A stretch of 64,000 nt of DNA from Piscicola geometra (lineage: Eukaryota; Annelida; Clitellata; Hirudinida; Piscicolidae). Both the position numbers and the translations under genes were made by a program. The stretch spans positions 6,414,120 to 6,478,119 of the forward strand of contig OX030962.1 in assembly GCA_943735955.1 (NCBI GenBank), given 5' to 3'. Below the pieces are notes generated by a model, which saw only the letters and a program-made list of their open reading frames with translations, was not told where the DNA came from and searched no databases. Shown here in pieces: positions 1-59,320 of the stretch (its first letter is position 1; each line of letters begins with the position of its first letter).

Positions 1-110
1 TTTCGGTTTAGCAGGCTTGAGAACACCATTGATGGCATATTAATTAAAAAAACAATAACTTGAGGTAAATTGCATGACAAATAGTTTTTGACAATTTTCC
101 ATTATCATCA

Positions 111-8318
<8,208 letters not shown>

Positions 8319-9121
8319 TTCAGCACTAAATAATTGTTCTTTTTTTAGTAAAATTTTATATGAATTTTGATTTTCTATCTTTTTAAAAAGCTAGTAGGTT
8401 TGCTTAGAATTCTAAGAAAACTTCCTGGTTGGGTTAACCGAGTTAAGGCAATGGTTTTAAAAGAGAATTCGATTAAAGTTAACTATGTTTTAAAATATCT
8501 TTTTAGTTTCAAAAAGTTTCACTGAAATTTTATATAAAGTATTATCGAAATGGATCTTTGTAACTCAATTTTTCTAATAAAATAGCCCATATTAGATAAT
8601 AATTTTTGTAAATAGGTTTATTTCATCTTGTTTAAATTATAAACATAACGGAATAATTAATCGAACATTTCGGGAAAAACTGTTTAACACAAAACTAAGA
8701 GTAGGGTTAAAGTAAAACAGTTCATGTGAAAATTATAAAATGTGAACACCTCAAATTAGCTGAAATATGAGTTTAAAGTCCGATTAGAGATGGTCTAAAT
8801 AAATACAGACTACCCTAAAATACAAAAATCTTCGGCCATCTTTAGTTTTAGGACACCATCATTTTTCGAAAAAATAATCGTTTTTTGGATCTTTTTCTCT
8901 TTTTTAATCGTCTATTAAAAAACTCGAATCTTGACAAAGTGCAATCATTGGTTTATATTTAAATGTCCAGGTGTATGTTTTCTATGTATGCTATTAAACA
9001 AAGGCAACATTATGAATTACGAATGTATAATGTGATTCAAAACATAGTTTTTCCTATTTGTAAAGCTTATTCATTTACTCTAATCGAATACTCAAATATT
9101 AAAATCAGCAAATAGTCATCA
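8319..9121. other. Intergenic, CBL 5' flank and CA-like 3' flank
   Basis: AT-rich sequence between the CBL start codon and the stop of the CA-like gene, which lies upstream of CBL in the same orientation. It must hold the CBL promoter and 5' UTR. I see no convincing core promoter element or exon here. Confidence 0.6.
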
Positions 9122-11611
9122 TCAGCAGGCCTTGAAGGATCTGTAGACCTTTCTGCCGTTGAGTGGCTGCAATTCATGGCTGTTCTTCACAATTGGTCCG
9201 TTCTCATCGCGTAAGGTTTTAAGTCCGTTTATCTATGAATAAATAGTTTTAATTTAGTGAGGTTTTCTAGTGTTACTAAATGCTGTGTACACTTGTGTAC
9301 AAACTATTTTTTTAATACTGATAAACTAGTTTTAAAAACTTAGATATAACGCGTTTTAATGTGGCTCAAATAAGCTGATTTCAATGAAAAAATATTCTTT
9401 GTAGAATTCAAAAGTTTTGATTTTATTTAAGTATACTTTTACTATCATAAGATTCACTCTGAATCTACTGATTGCGTGACATCAAAAAGAGAAAAGTTTG
9501 AACGGCACTCACAAACTTCCTGGTGACGTTGAAGGGCTTTCTGAACACGACCCTCCTGTTGCATGTAGAATTAGCCTCGTTCATGAGACTGCCTATGTAG
9601 CGGAAATAATGGAGAGATGACTCTGGGAGGAGGTCTTGCAGAGTGAAGTCCTCTGGCAGATCCTCCATGTAGTCAGTGTCTGTGATTGTGCTTTGTGGGT
9701 GAGTTCATACGCAACTGTAGATTTACTCTTTAAAAATGGCAGTCATGACGAAATACTTTGACGTTTTTTATCGGTGAGCTGACCGACGGATGGAAAAACA
9801 TTGTCGATCGCAATACTTAGTTTTGAAAATCAATATTAAAAGATGTTATTTATTTATTTATTTGAAGATTAAAATATTCAATTTTTCACGTTGTTTGATA
9901 TGAAGACATTCACTAAAATATATACGAAGGATTTATTTAAATATTTTTCAACAATTTACTCTTGGACCGACTAGGCGGATTCAACTGCCAGTCTTTCCGA
10001 CTTAATGTAAGAAAGGCCGACAGACAAACGGGCTTTCGAGATGATTTCATTGGAGTAAATCACTTGAAAAGCGAAAGCATGAACCAGTTTCGAAACCAAG
10101 AACTAACTACAAACACTCTGACCAACTACAAACACCCAGACCAACTACAAATACTCTGACTAACTACAAATACTCTGACCAACTACAAATACTCTGACCA
10201 ACTACAAACACCCTGACTAACTACAAATACTCTGACCAACTACAAACACCCTGACTAACTATAAACACTCTGACTAACTACAAACAAATTGGAGCAAGTA
10301 CTGACCAGGATCGACGACTTGAGAAATGCCTTCCATCAATGCCCTCAATGCAGGCACGTCTTCAACCAGCTTGTCCTCTTGCTGCACAAAACCATTCACT
10401 CATGATTCACGAGACAATAAGCTAAAACTATATTTTAAAAAGTTATAACTTTAATTATTAAATAAAATAAATAGGAATAGAATCAGGTAGCCAAAAATCA
10501 TTCAAATCTGGGTATGAATAAAAATGTTGAAGATAAAAACTGGAAAAATGTGATGCAATTAACCTTCAGAAGAACTGAAACGATCACAAGGCCATTCTTT
10601 CTCTCAAAAGCTTTGCTCGAAGGTGTGAACTTGGAGTGTGCGAAGACCAGTTCCAGCTGAGGTTTTGTTGAAAATGAACAGCGTGGCACCAAACTAAGTG
10701 CCTAAATAAATTGAAAGCTGCCCATTCATGATGCTTTTGCGTGGAAATAGTTGAATAATAAATGAATAATTTATAACTACGTTATAATAATTAAGCTACA
10801 AATAGTTTCTATCGTATTAATGACAAATCTACTCTTTACAATTATTATTTCGGTTATCATCTTACTAACCTATGATTTATTTATTATGTTCTATGAAACA
10901 TTAACCGCATCACTAGAACCTCAGCATCAGAGAAGATGCCATCGATAGAGTGAGACGAGGGCCAGAAGATGTATATGGTTTCGAATAGATAACTTGCAGT
11001 GTCAATTATCGTGTAAGCTTTGACATTCAAGAAATTCATATAAACTGAAAAGAAGCAATGAATTGTGACTTAAACACACACCTAACTGCTTGAATCAATC
11101 CATCCATCAATCAATCAATCAATCAATCAATTGATTATGTAGCTTTTTATAATAAATTCAAGAGCGCTAAATTAATTGTATTTTACATTCTGTTCCAAAG
11201 TTGACGAAGAATGCGGCAGCAAGGGTGGGCAGAGTGCTGTTCCACTTGAATTTGACATTATTCATCAAGGGATCATCGACTGAGAAGGTGGAGTTCAAGT
11301 CGATCGGAGACATTCTTCTACCTTGCTGGCAATGCTCTGTGGAATTGGCAGTGATTTTATGCTCGTTTTACAAATTATAATTTACATTGAGTTAAAATTT
11401 GCAATGCATTTGAATAAATTTTTCTAATAACTTTCTTTTCAGAGAACTGTTTTGTTTGAAAAAATTTTATTTAAATATACATAGAAAAATCATGGAAAAA
11501 TACATTTAAAGTATGTCTGTGATTTTTGAAATAACTCAGCTTTGACTAACTAGCAAAAGTGAGAAGACCGCAGAACAAGAGGACTTGCAGACAGGGTAGC
11601 AACAATTTCAT
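9122..11611 (-). CDS. Secreted carbonic-anhydrase-like protein, zinc ligands lost
   Basis: Seven exons (11611-11551, 11336-11187, 11044-10920, 10656-10564, 10381-10306, 9679-9513, 9232-9122) join in phase to 260 residues. A hydrophobic signal peptide (MKLLLPCLQVLLFCGLLTF) is followed at once by a CA-type segment (RRMSPIDL, matching the family's QSPIDI), so the usual N-terminal 25 or so residues are missing. Further matches are NGLVIVSVLLK (family DGLAVLGVFLK), LLPESSLHYFRYIGSL (family LLP..YYRYxGSLT) and the C-terminal LQPLNGRKVYRSF, which is diagnostic. The zinc motifs are broken: the family's QFHFHWG reads TIYIFWP and AELHLVHWN reads AELELVFAH, so His94, His96 and His119 become Tyr, Phe and Glu, and the TTPP motif is also gone. 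It is therefore inferred to be a non-catalytic, extracellular CA-related protein, perhaps a binding or matrix protein. Intact splicing, the signal peptide and the open frame argue against a dead pseudogene. Confidence 0.85.
10090..10290. repeat. 19-bp tandem repeat in CA-like intron
   Basis: About ten copies of a unit reading ctgaccaactacaaatact, with small variants, lie immediately downstream (on the minus strand) of the exon ending at 10306. Confidence 0.8.
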
Positions 11612-12411
11612 TTATATCTTTTTTTGGAAAGCTGTTTCGAACTTTAAAAAGAATTACTTGAATGAAAGATCAATTTCAAACGGCTTTGAGAACAATCAGA
11701 ATGTAGTATTTATACTAATTTGGTGAATTAAAAAAAAAAATAAACTCACTGTTAATTTTAAAAAGATGAAACGTTGGCAGAAAATAAATTTCTGAAAACT
11801 TGTTCATTTACTATGCAACTAGAATGTTTCATTACAATCTTCCCACCTTAACAAGAAGATATGCGCAACTTCTGACATTCTGCCTAACTGTAAAACTTCA
11901 GCGAAAACTCAATGAAGAAAAAGAATTTAGCGACCTGCGTGAGATAAAATCTATTTTTTAGTCGTTGATTAGCTGTACGGAAACATACTCCTGCGAAAGT
12001 CATTTCCGAGAAATAAATGAATAAATAATCGAGAAATGAGAAAACATCTTGTGATAAGTATACTAAAAGGTATAGTTTTATAGGCTTTGTAAATGTAAAA
12101 AAATCCTGAATAAAACTTCATAAACGAAATTGACAGAAACTAAGGTCTTTCCCGGGTTTGATACCTCATCGCCACCTCCGAAATGGCCTCTTTGCTTTGT
12201 CGACGACAAATCTACACGATTTGCATGATTTATTTTGAAACTATTAAAAATATAATTAGTAGAATTTCTCGCATCGATGCTTTGAAAATCAACAAAATAT
12301 ACAATAAGCAACGGCACTGGAAACAAACCATGTTAAGGACAACACCCACAATGACAATAAAGCTTTAAACATACACACGCACAGACACATACACACACAC
12401 ACAGACATACG

Positions 12412-12445
<34 letters not shown>

Positions 12446-12902
12446 CACAAACACACACACACACACAAACACACACAAACACAGTGATTAAATAATAAAA
12501 TATATATAAAAACAAAAAAACAAATATGATGTAAAGAAATAGTTTCACGAAGTCGTTAATCTCTAACAAGAATGATTGGCAAGATGCCAATTAGAATAAT
12601 CTAAATAAAAGTGATTTAAAAGTTAATTTTAAATACTATAAATTTAAAAACCATTTAACAAAGATATGGCTAAATAAGTGACTAGAAATAATATAATGGA
12701 ATAACGCATTACACTCATCTGAAGGAATATTGGGAAGGTTTTGCACATTGCAAGCAGACAAGGTACATTTGCAAAAAGATCTAAAAAATAAATGTGAGTC
12801 TGATTAGTATGAAATAATGCACAAAAAGCTAGTGAGTCTATAGATACAAATCACTATTTTAATAGAAAAGAGAGTTAAATTGATTTGAAAATACTATGCG
12901 GA
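11612..12902. other. Intergenic, CA-like 5' flank and Abl 3' UTR region
   Basis: Holds the promoter side of the CA-like gene and the Abl 3' UTR. The only distinct structure is a (CA)n-rich tract at about 12370-12481. No exon was recognised. Confidence 0.6.
12370..12481. repeat. Interrupted (CA)n microsatellite
   Basis: Dinucleotide CA tract with g and aa interruptions, 3' of Abl and 5' of the CA-like gene. Confidence 0.85.
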
Positions 12903-23163
<10,261 letters not shown>

Positions 23164-24266
23164 TTAAAAGGCTAAGACTCAAATATGGAGATTCAGAATT
23201 GTAAAAGGTATTTTTCTTCAAATTTTAAAGTTTAAAATATATCACCTAGAGTACTTTTACATTCAACCTATTACTCTTTCAAATAATTTAATTTTTTAAA
23301 AGATTTAAAAGATTGATTCATAGATTTTTTTTATTTTAACGCAATAATTTAATTTTTAAAAGCCAAAAATATTTGGTTGTTTACTTAAAATGTGACTAAT
23401 AACTAAATTATTAAATACAATATATTTCAATATAATAAAACAATTCGTTATACTTAAACTCTATTTTAAATTAATAATATAATTCAAAATTATATGTTTT
23501 AAAAAAAACTTTGATTTTTCTTGGATTTAATTACATTTAAAAATAGAACAATCAGAGATTCAAAGTTAAATAATTTTTTAAAGAGAAAAAATAGGAACAT
23601 TTCACAATATTGAACACTTGACACGAATAAAAGATAGGATGAGCCTCATTTAAGTGATCTGAAAGACACCTTTGAGAAGATGCCATCAAGATTAATTGCA
23701 GAAGCAGTAATTATGAAGACAACACGATTGATATAGTATTCGTTTTTGAGAATAGAGAAGGCTGAAGAATTTTTGATTAGTATAAATATTATTTGAAAAA
23801 AAGTTTAATCGAAAAAATACGTGAAAAAATCAATTAAAATATATCTCAAAATCAAAATCAGGAAATTTTAAAACTAAAAAAATGAATTTATTTTTACAAT
23901 TTACTTGCATAAAGTTGTAGTTTTCTAGATGCGGTAATACAAAGATGTTTATGGTTTTTCCATACATGCAGACAGTGAATTGAAAAGATCTCAAAACTTA
24001 AACTATTCACCAACGAACAATTTGTTATATAATTATGTTTACTAAAATAATATTAAATATTATTTTTTAATTTATCAATCCACAAAATTTTCTATATTAA
24101 ATCAACTTTTTTGAAAAACGCAAGTATCATAAGAAGTTTCAAAAATAAATTCAGGCCAGAACTCGTGGTGAAGCATGCTTAGAAGTCAATGGATGAATGC
24201 AAGATACGAAAAAAAATCTAATTAGTCGAAGCAAGATCAACAAATATAGTTATCTTCTATAAAACC
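23164..24266. other. Abl 5' flank and stomatin 3' flank
   Basis: AT-rich sequence between the Abl start codon and the stomatin stop. It must contain the Abl promoter or 5' UTR exons and the stomatin 3' UTR. No element was convincing enough to annotate. Confidence 0.6.
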
Positions 24267-48120
<23,854 letters not shown>

Positions 48121-48144
48121 GTGATTTGATGTTGCTTTTGTTGT

Positions 48145-48435
48145 GTCGGTGGTGGTGGTGTTAAGAGTGTGGTTGTTAGTGTAGATGTTATTTAGTGTTA
48201 GTGGGTTTTTTAGTGTAGATGTTAGTTAGTGTTAAGAATGGGGTTATAAGTCTAGATGTCAGTTAGTGTTAGTGGGGTTGTTAGTGTAGATGTCAGTTAG
48301 TGTTAGTGGGGTTATAAGTCTAGATGTCAGTTAGTGTTAGTGGGGTTGTTTAGTGTAGATGTCAGTTAGTGTTAGTGGGGTTGTTTAGTGTAGATGTCAG
48401 TTAGTGTTAGTGGGGTTGTTAGTGTTGATCATGCT
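48145..48435. repeat. About 36-bp minisatellite just 5' of stomatin exon 1
   Basis: About seven copies of a unit containing tagatgtcagttagtgttag, then tggggttgttagtg, begin about 25 bp upstream of the proposed stomatin start codon, in the 5' UTR or promoter region. Confidence 0.85.
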
Positions 48436-48762
48436 TGATGTTGGAATTATGTTGAACTGTGGAATTGTGAAGAACTGGTTAAGAGATGTTGTTGAAACGG
48501 CGATGGTGTTGAAATTTTGTTGAAGTAAAGTTCAGTTTTTATTGTTGAATTAATGTTGAAAAAGAAGTAATGCTGTTGTGGTTGTCTGTTTTTGAATAGT
48601 ATTTTCGTCGATTTTTATTTGTATTTTCAGTGTATTTGTGGATTTCCGACGCAGGTTTTGTGATAGATATTTGTTCCGGAGCTTTGTGGTCACGTGGTTT
48701 TATCGTTGGAGATTGGAAATGAAATGATCAGTATTCATAACATTTATTGCCGCTGCCTTCGT

Positions 48763-48990
<228 letters not shown>

Positions 48991-49011
48991 CTTGGGGTTT
49001 GTTAGAGCCTA

Positions 49012-49222
49012 CTAGGGCATGTGTTTCTTGTAGCAACACTCTTTATTAATCCTTTGCAAATTCTTTAACTTTTCAACATTTGTTAACATGGCTTCATTAG
49101 CCATCTCAAGGCTCCAATCAACTTTTTCCACAAGAACACAGCCAGAACAGCCAGGACCATATAATTCAGGTTTGCTAAAGTATCCTTCTACACACACTTC
49201 ACCATCTTCTAAGCCTCATAAG
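49012..49222 (-). CDS. Possible 3'-terminal exon of unrecognised gene
   Basis: An open frame of about 65 codons follows a plausible acceptor (ggcttag near 49222) and ends at a stop next to 49012. It includes EVCVEGYFSKPELYGPGCSG and MANEAMLTNVEKLKNLQRIN, a normal amino-acid mix rather than repeat translation. I do not recognise the family. It could instead be a fragment of a mobile element or a chance frame. It may belong with the segment at 49938-50163, since orientation and order fit. Confidence 0.25.
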
Positions 49223-49809
49223 ACTGTCCCAGTCCGCAATAGTGTTGACTAACTGGGTGAATGGTTAACGCTACAACAGCACACGTTAACTTGTGGTTGC
49301 TACAATAACAACAACCTATAAAAACACTTCACCCAACAACCTGAGAACATGAACAGCAACGAAATTTAAAAACTCAATAACTCAGCATGCATGTTGTCAA
49401 ATCAATTGTTTCAAAATAACCTTCAAGAAATATATTTTAGTAAACTTAACATAGTTTTGGTTTTAGTTTACTAATATTTAACCCTGATTTATTATTAATT
49501 ATTTTATGAATCTCCTATGTTACTGTTACTTTCTTTTACGTCGTCTTCAATTCTTCCTATAAATATTTCATCCGGCATATATATACCCTTCCAAATGGCC
49601 TGCACCGCCCCATGCGCTCTTATTTCTGTTGTTTCCCTCAATTGATACACCTATTTATCTTTTCATTCATTTATTATTCGTAGGATTTCCATTAAATCAG
49701 AATAATTGTTAATACTAAAGAGAGATATATACATTTTATTCTTTCAATAGAGCTTTTCAATTGTTTTACCAATGCATTGCATGATCCGGAAAAAACACAA
49801 AAAAATACT

Positions 49810-49940
49810 CAGAAACACAAACATACTCACACACACAAAAACACACACACAGACACACACCCACCCACACCCACACACACACACACACTGTCACACACAC
49901 ACACACACATAGACACACACACACACACATAGACACACAC
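49810..49940. repeat. Interrupted (CA)n microsatellite
   Basis: CA dinucleotides with cc, gt and tag interruptions between the two weak exon candidates. Confidence 0.9.
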
Positions 49941-50163
49941 GTGTGTTTGTGATTTCCACACTTCCAGCATATACTTTGTACCTTTACGAGACCTCCATGC
50001 CAGGCACGCGTATTTCTTATGCACAAATTGCATGCATATTTACCAAGCAGAACACGCACAGACACAATTACTGCTCCGATATCTAAGGTAAACATATTGC
50101 ATGCCTCCACAATCTTGAATGGGTATCTTGATACAACAGGATACCGTTCAAAAGGGCTCAAAG
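49938..50163 (-). CDS. Possible internal exon of unrecognised gene
   Basis: After the acceptor ctcaccacag a frame stays open for about 75 codons before the CA repeat. It has mixed composition, FERYPVVSRYPFKIVEACNM, and two CxxC pairs (CNLC and CWKCGNHKH) that could bind zinc. No start codon was found (the frame begins at a splice site), and the donor would have to lie in the GT-rich repeat. The function is unknown. Confidence 0.25.
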
Positions 50164-50934
50164 CTGTGGTGAGCAACAAAACACAAGAAGGGAGTTACAA
50201 AGATTAGCAAAACAAATGTAACTACAATTCATTACAGTTCTTGGAACTTCACTATAGATGCATTATAACTTTCTAGAATTTTTTTACTGAAATGATTTTC
50301 TAAATCTGGCATTCTATTCAATTACAGAAAACGTTTCCATTTCAAACAGTGCATTTCTTTCTGCAACTGTTGTATCATTGGTCTTCTATGAAGTGGTGGA
50401 AAGAAAGTTCTGTGCTGTGGTGTTTGTAGTGTGGTATTGTATGGTGTGGTGTTTGTAGTGTGGTATTGTATGGTGTGGTGTTTGTAAAGTTAGTTTTTCT
50501 TCATGTTTCTTTAGCCCACAAATCTGCATTTTTCGAGGAATATTATTAACGTGGCGTAATCCCGGACGGGCTTCAAGACCAAATGTTTACTCAAAATTCT
50601 TCTGAATCAACAATGATGATAAATCACCACTAGAATCTTTCAAGGTCACACCACGAAGGCAGTTACAGTGAGCTTCCGTAAAGTTTTGAGCTTCAAAATA
50701 TTGGTGTAGTGTTGAAAATAGAATTTTGCAAATTGGAAAATGTACCAGTTAGATACAATAAAAAAGTATTTATAAAATAAAAAATAGAAAATATCTTTTT
50801 ATTTCTTTATTTTCTGTTATCTAATTGGTCTTTTCGTCGATGGGCTACCATAGGATATACAAGATTCTAAGGATATAATTTAACGTTAAAAAAAGTACAC
50901 TAAAACAAAAAACATTTTAAAATTTATAAACGAT

Positions 50935-51028
50935 ATGAACGATCTGGGAGCAGATTGCTTGTCGCCCAAGAGCCGCTTCAAGGGAAGAAAAAATGCAGAC
51001 AAATTAGAAAGACTTGAGGAGAAGCTAA
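50935..51028 (+). CDS. Candidate first coding exon of the PRMT6-like gene
   Basis: ATG at 50935 opens a 31-codon basic/acidic segment (MNDLGADCLSPKSRFKGRKN, then ADKLERLEEKL) ending at a GTTGAG donor in phase 1. Known PRMT6 proteins have a short charged N-terminus before the catalytic core, which fits. It joins in frame to the 54.5-kb exon only if the second AG of a CAGAG acceptor (561) is used, and the intron would be 3.5 kb. This is inference. Confidence 0.3.
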
Positions 51029-52685
51029 GTTGAGTTATATATTTGAATATAAGATGAAAAAATTCTTATAAAACTTCTGAAGAATCTATTTTTCTTTCTA
51101 AAGTTTCAATTCAGCAAACGTTTTTGCTCACAAACGAAAACAGCCTCCATGCTTTGCAATAGGTGCCTTCAGTCAGAACACCAACCAACGCCCAAGAGAC
51201 GAAGTTAAAGGGAAAAGGAGCAAAAAAGACTAGAAGATAAGAAAGGTTTGGAGATGTGGAAGAGGCGGATAGGCGGGAATGGAAGAGGAGAATTAAGAAG
51301 ATGAAGGAAGAAAAGAGAAGAAAAGGGAGGAAAAGAAGGAGGAGTAGATGAAGTGGGTACTCGGTCAAATACGGATTACTTCTGGTACTGATAGTAGTTT
51401 TGGTACTAAATTAAAGAATGAAGAAGATGAAGAGTAAGACTGTCTGAGCTATTTATCAGTGAGATCAGAGGCTTTTAGAGACAGTTAAACAAACAAAAAG
51501 AAAGACAAACAGAGACATCTGTTTGAATGTCCTTTGAAACAGCGAGATGGCAAAGTCTGCCAAGCATGAAAGGGGACTTCAAGTGCCCCAACGATGCCCT
51601 ACCCACACATTTGCTTTTGTTCAATTTTTAGAGGATGCTAGAGTTTTTAGAGTCCCTTTAAATGTTTGTCTTTTTATTTTGATAGTTTTTATCGTTACTT
51701 CCATTTATTTAGACAAAATATTCTGAATATATTTAAATACATTTAGGCTTCGAGTTGTTTAAAACGACTATATTGCCTTGCGTTGATCTTCGTCGCTTGA
51801 AAATTAACTGCCGCAAAACAAAAAACACCATATTTTAAATATATTTAAAACTATTTTTATTCAAAATATTTTTTTTAAATTAACTATTTCCCAGTTTAGC
51901 AATAAAAGCTTGATTTTTGCATATATTAAAAAATTCTAAAATCAAATACGGCAGTGACGTTTTTAATACAAGGGTTGGCGTCTAATTGACCTCTGAAGAG
52001 AAATAGCCTACTTCGAAAGGTTTCCTCAGAGCAGCCTTTCTGTCGGTTTTAATAAAAATTCATTTTTATAATTTTTAAACGCCATCTCTATAATTATGTA
52101 GCAAAAAAAGCTAAAACATTTTCTTCGTTTTAAGCATTATTGGATTGCTTTAAAGATTGTTGTGCTCTTGCATACGTCAAAGCTTGCCTGCTCAGCGGGA
52201 GATCTCAGTAATTGGATTTAATCTCGGAAGACCATTTTTTAGCTTTAAAATACTTTTCAAGATTGGGTTTTAAACACTTGATATGCGTTTAAGTGTTTAT
52301 AATTCAAGATTGAAATACCTCAATTTGAGGATTTTAGATAGTTTTTCGTTTTTTTGAAACATCTGTTTATTAGATTTTTGAATATGTTGTTTAAATTTTT
52401 CCTTCTTTATTTATTCACAATGTGGTTAAGGCCAAATTGAGTTTGCCTTGTTGTGGAGAGTTCTAATGCTTCTCGAAAAGAAAGGAGGAAAAGATTTCAA
52501 GAAACAACTTTCGTTTCATCAACTTCAAAACCTTTTCAATAATTTCACAGAGATTTAATTTATAAATTCATTTTGTTTTAGAATATATTTATTTTCTCAC
52601 AACACAATCTTCACGCCATCAGTTTCACGCCATCAGTTTCACGCCATCATAATCTCGACTGTGAAACAATTTCTATGAAGTATTG

Positions 52686-52760
52686 TCAGATGAGCATTTT
52701 GACGACTTTGACCTCTTTATGAGCCCACTCGATGATGAGGCTGTTCAAAGCTTTAAAATC
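52686..52760 (-). CDS. Possible terminal exon, 24 codons
   Basis: An acceptor (aaatttag) is followed by DFKALNSLIIEWAHKEVKVV and KMLI then TGA. The composition looks protein-like, but the segment is very short and no partner exon was found upstream, so it may be chance. Confidence 0.2.
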   Translation of the reverse strand, partial: DFKALNSLIIEWAHKEVKVVKMLI

Positions 52761-54559
52761 CTAAATTTTTATAAATTTATTAAATTTCACATTTGTAACC
52801 CATCACAATCTTACACGAGTATTGGCACACATGCAGCAGACGTCGGCATGCCTCTATAATCTTTGCCTCTCCTCTACCAGCCTTTGCTTCTTTAAAAAGC
52901 CTCTTATAGCAATTCTGTAGCATTCATTGCGGTAAGAGACATTCGAGTCACTATAAGAGCAACTACTTCCAAAAAAGATTTGAAATAATAATAATAAATT
53001 CTGTACCTCCGAGACATAAGTTTTTGAAAAATTAAATAAATGTATATCTTAGAATTGAAAAAAAGTGAGAAAATGCAATTTTATTGAAGAACAATTTAGG
53101 ACTTTTCGTACGGAGGTGTGGCTAGGTTAGATGGTGTTGGATCGAAAGGGCGGTTTTAATATAGAAATTTTGAATGAAAAATAAAATTGAGAGTTTTTTT
53201 TACAAGTATTAAAATAACTATAGTTGTTTTGGAAAAAAGTCACTGTATTATAGTGTTTTTGTAATATACATATATCTGAACTCTGTCCAGAAATAATGTT
53301 TGTGATTACTTTTAAGTTTTAAATGTCTTTTCTTTTTGAGACAATGCAACTCTATACCACAAGCTTTTATTTGAAATTATTTTGCTGTTCACCTGGTTTC
53401 TCAAAAACATCTTTATTTTTCAATTTTTGGAAAGTTGTTGAAGCGTTTGATTTTACGTTAAACTGTTTTCCAAATTTTCATCAAAATGCCAAAAAAAACT
53501 TAATGAGTTCAAAATCCAATTACTAAAACTAATAGAAAAATTCCCACAATTATGATATATTTTGGAGGAAATTCAATAAAAACTGTTAGGGAAACTTTGC
53601 TAGTTGTGAAAAAAAAAAGTAAATCATTTTTTAAAAAATCTAAAATAGATAATTTTTTTGAAAAAAGCATGTATTATTAATTTTGTTCCAACAATTAAAA
53701 AAAATTATTTGTTTATCAAGTTGATGAAATTTTGCTTTGAAAAAAATAATTTTCAACTTAAGCATGACATAAAAACTAAGTTATCAAATTATAATTTCAC
53801 AATATTTTCAAGTCTAGAAGAACGTTTGAAAATGCACACTTACTGATTTTGAAGCATTAATTAACTAATTAGATAGATAGATATTTAAATAAGATAATTA
53901 ATTACCAATATATTAAACTAATCTTTAGAGGCTCAATTTGCGGTCACTAACATACAGTTTTTGGAAGAGGGTGGGAGGAGGCATGATGAGAGAGGTGTTG
54001 ATGGGGGAGAGATTGGAAGAGTGGTGTGTTGATGGGGGGAGAGATTGGAAAAAAAAGTGTTGAAAGTCGGAAATCAAATGTTTCATTTAATTTAAAAGTT
54101 TCATGATTTATGAGTCGTTAAAATATTCTTGAATATTTATCCAGAGTGTTTCCATGGCTCAAAATTTGAAAATTAGTTAAAATTATTTTTATAAATTAAA
54201 TTAATATTTTTTATACAAATAGGATTCATTCATGGAATAAAAATCTAATCTAGACAAACTATCTAAACCCCAGAATGCAAAAAAACTCAATCTAATGCAT
54301 TTTTAATTATTATTTTAATATCGTTCAAATAGTTTAAATTTATCTGCAAATCTGTTAGAGAATAATTAGTCATCTAGAATTATATAGTTTGTATACAAAT
54401 TAATTTTTATGCTCAAAAGATTAAAACGGTAACCTTTTCATTAGTAAAAATTAAGGATAAAATTTATGAGCTTATTAAATCTTAATAACTTTGTTTGACT
54501 TTTTGAAATATTAAGGCCTAATAATTAGGCCCTAATTAATTAAGCTAATACTTTTTCAG

Positions 54560-59060
<4,501 letters not shown>

Positions 59061-59314
59061 CGATCTGAAAAACCTCACATCATGCTCGTGTCCAGGAGTT
59101 GTCGGCTGCATTAGTTATCATTGTCGACTTTTGCATAGCTACACTACACGTCAATATAGTATGACTTCATCACGTATTATGGGAGAGTTCGTCCTTTATG
59201 TTTGGTCTTTGTTTTTTATTATTTTATGCCTTTATTCACGGAGTGCAGTCCGAAAATACAATCGTGATAGAATGATGTTCTGCTGTCAAATGCTACTTTG
59301 CATCTTCTTATTTA

Positions 59315-59320
59315 AATAAA
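59315..59320 (+). terminator. Possible polyadenylation signal, PRMT6-like gene
   Basis: An AATAAA hexamer lies 255 bp after the PRMT6-like stop codon, in a T-rich context. In AT-rich DNA such hexamers are common, so this is only a candidate. Confidence 0.35.

Noticed and set aside
51111..51368. Hydrophobic minus-strand frame
   Set aside because: It is largely Leu/Phe/Ser from a GA-rich (CT-rich) stretch, with no splice sites that place it in a gene.
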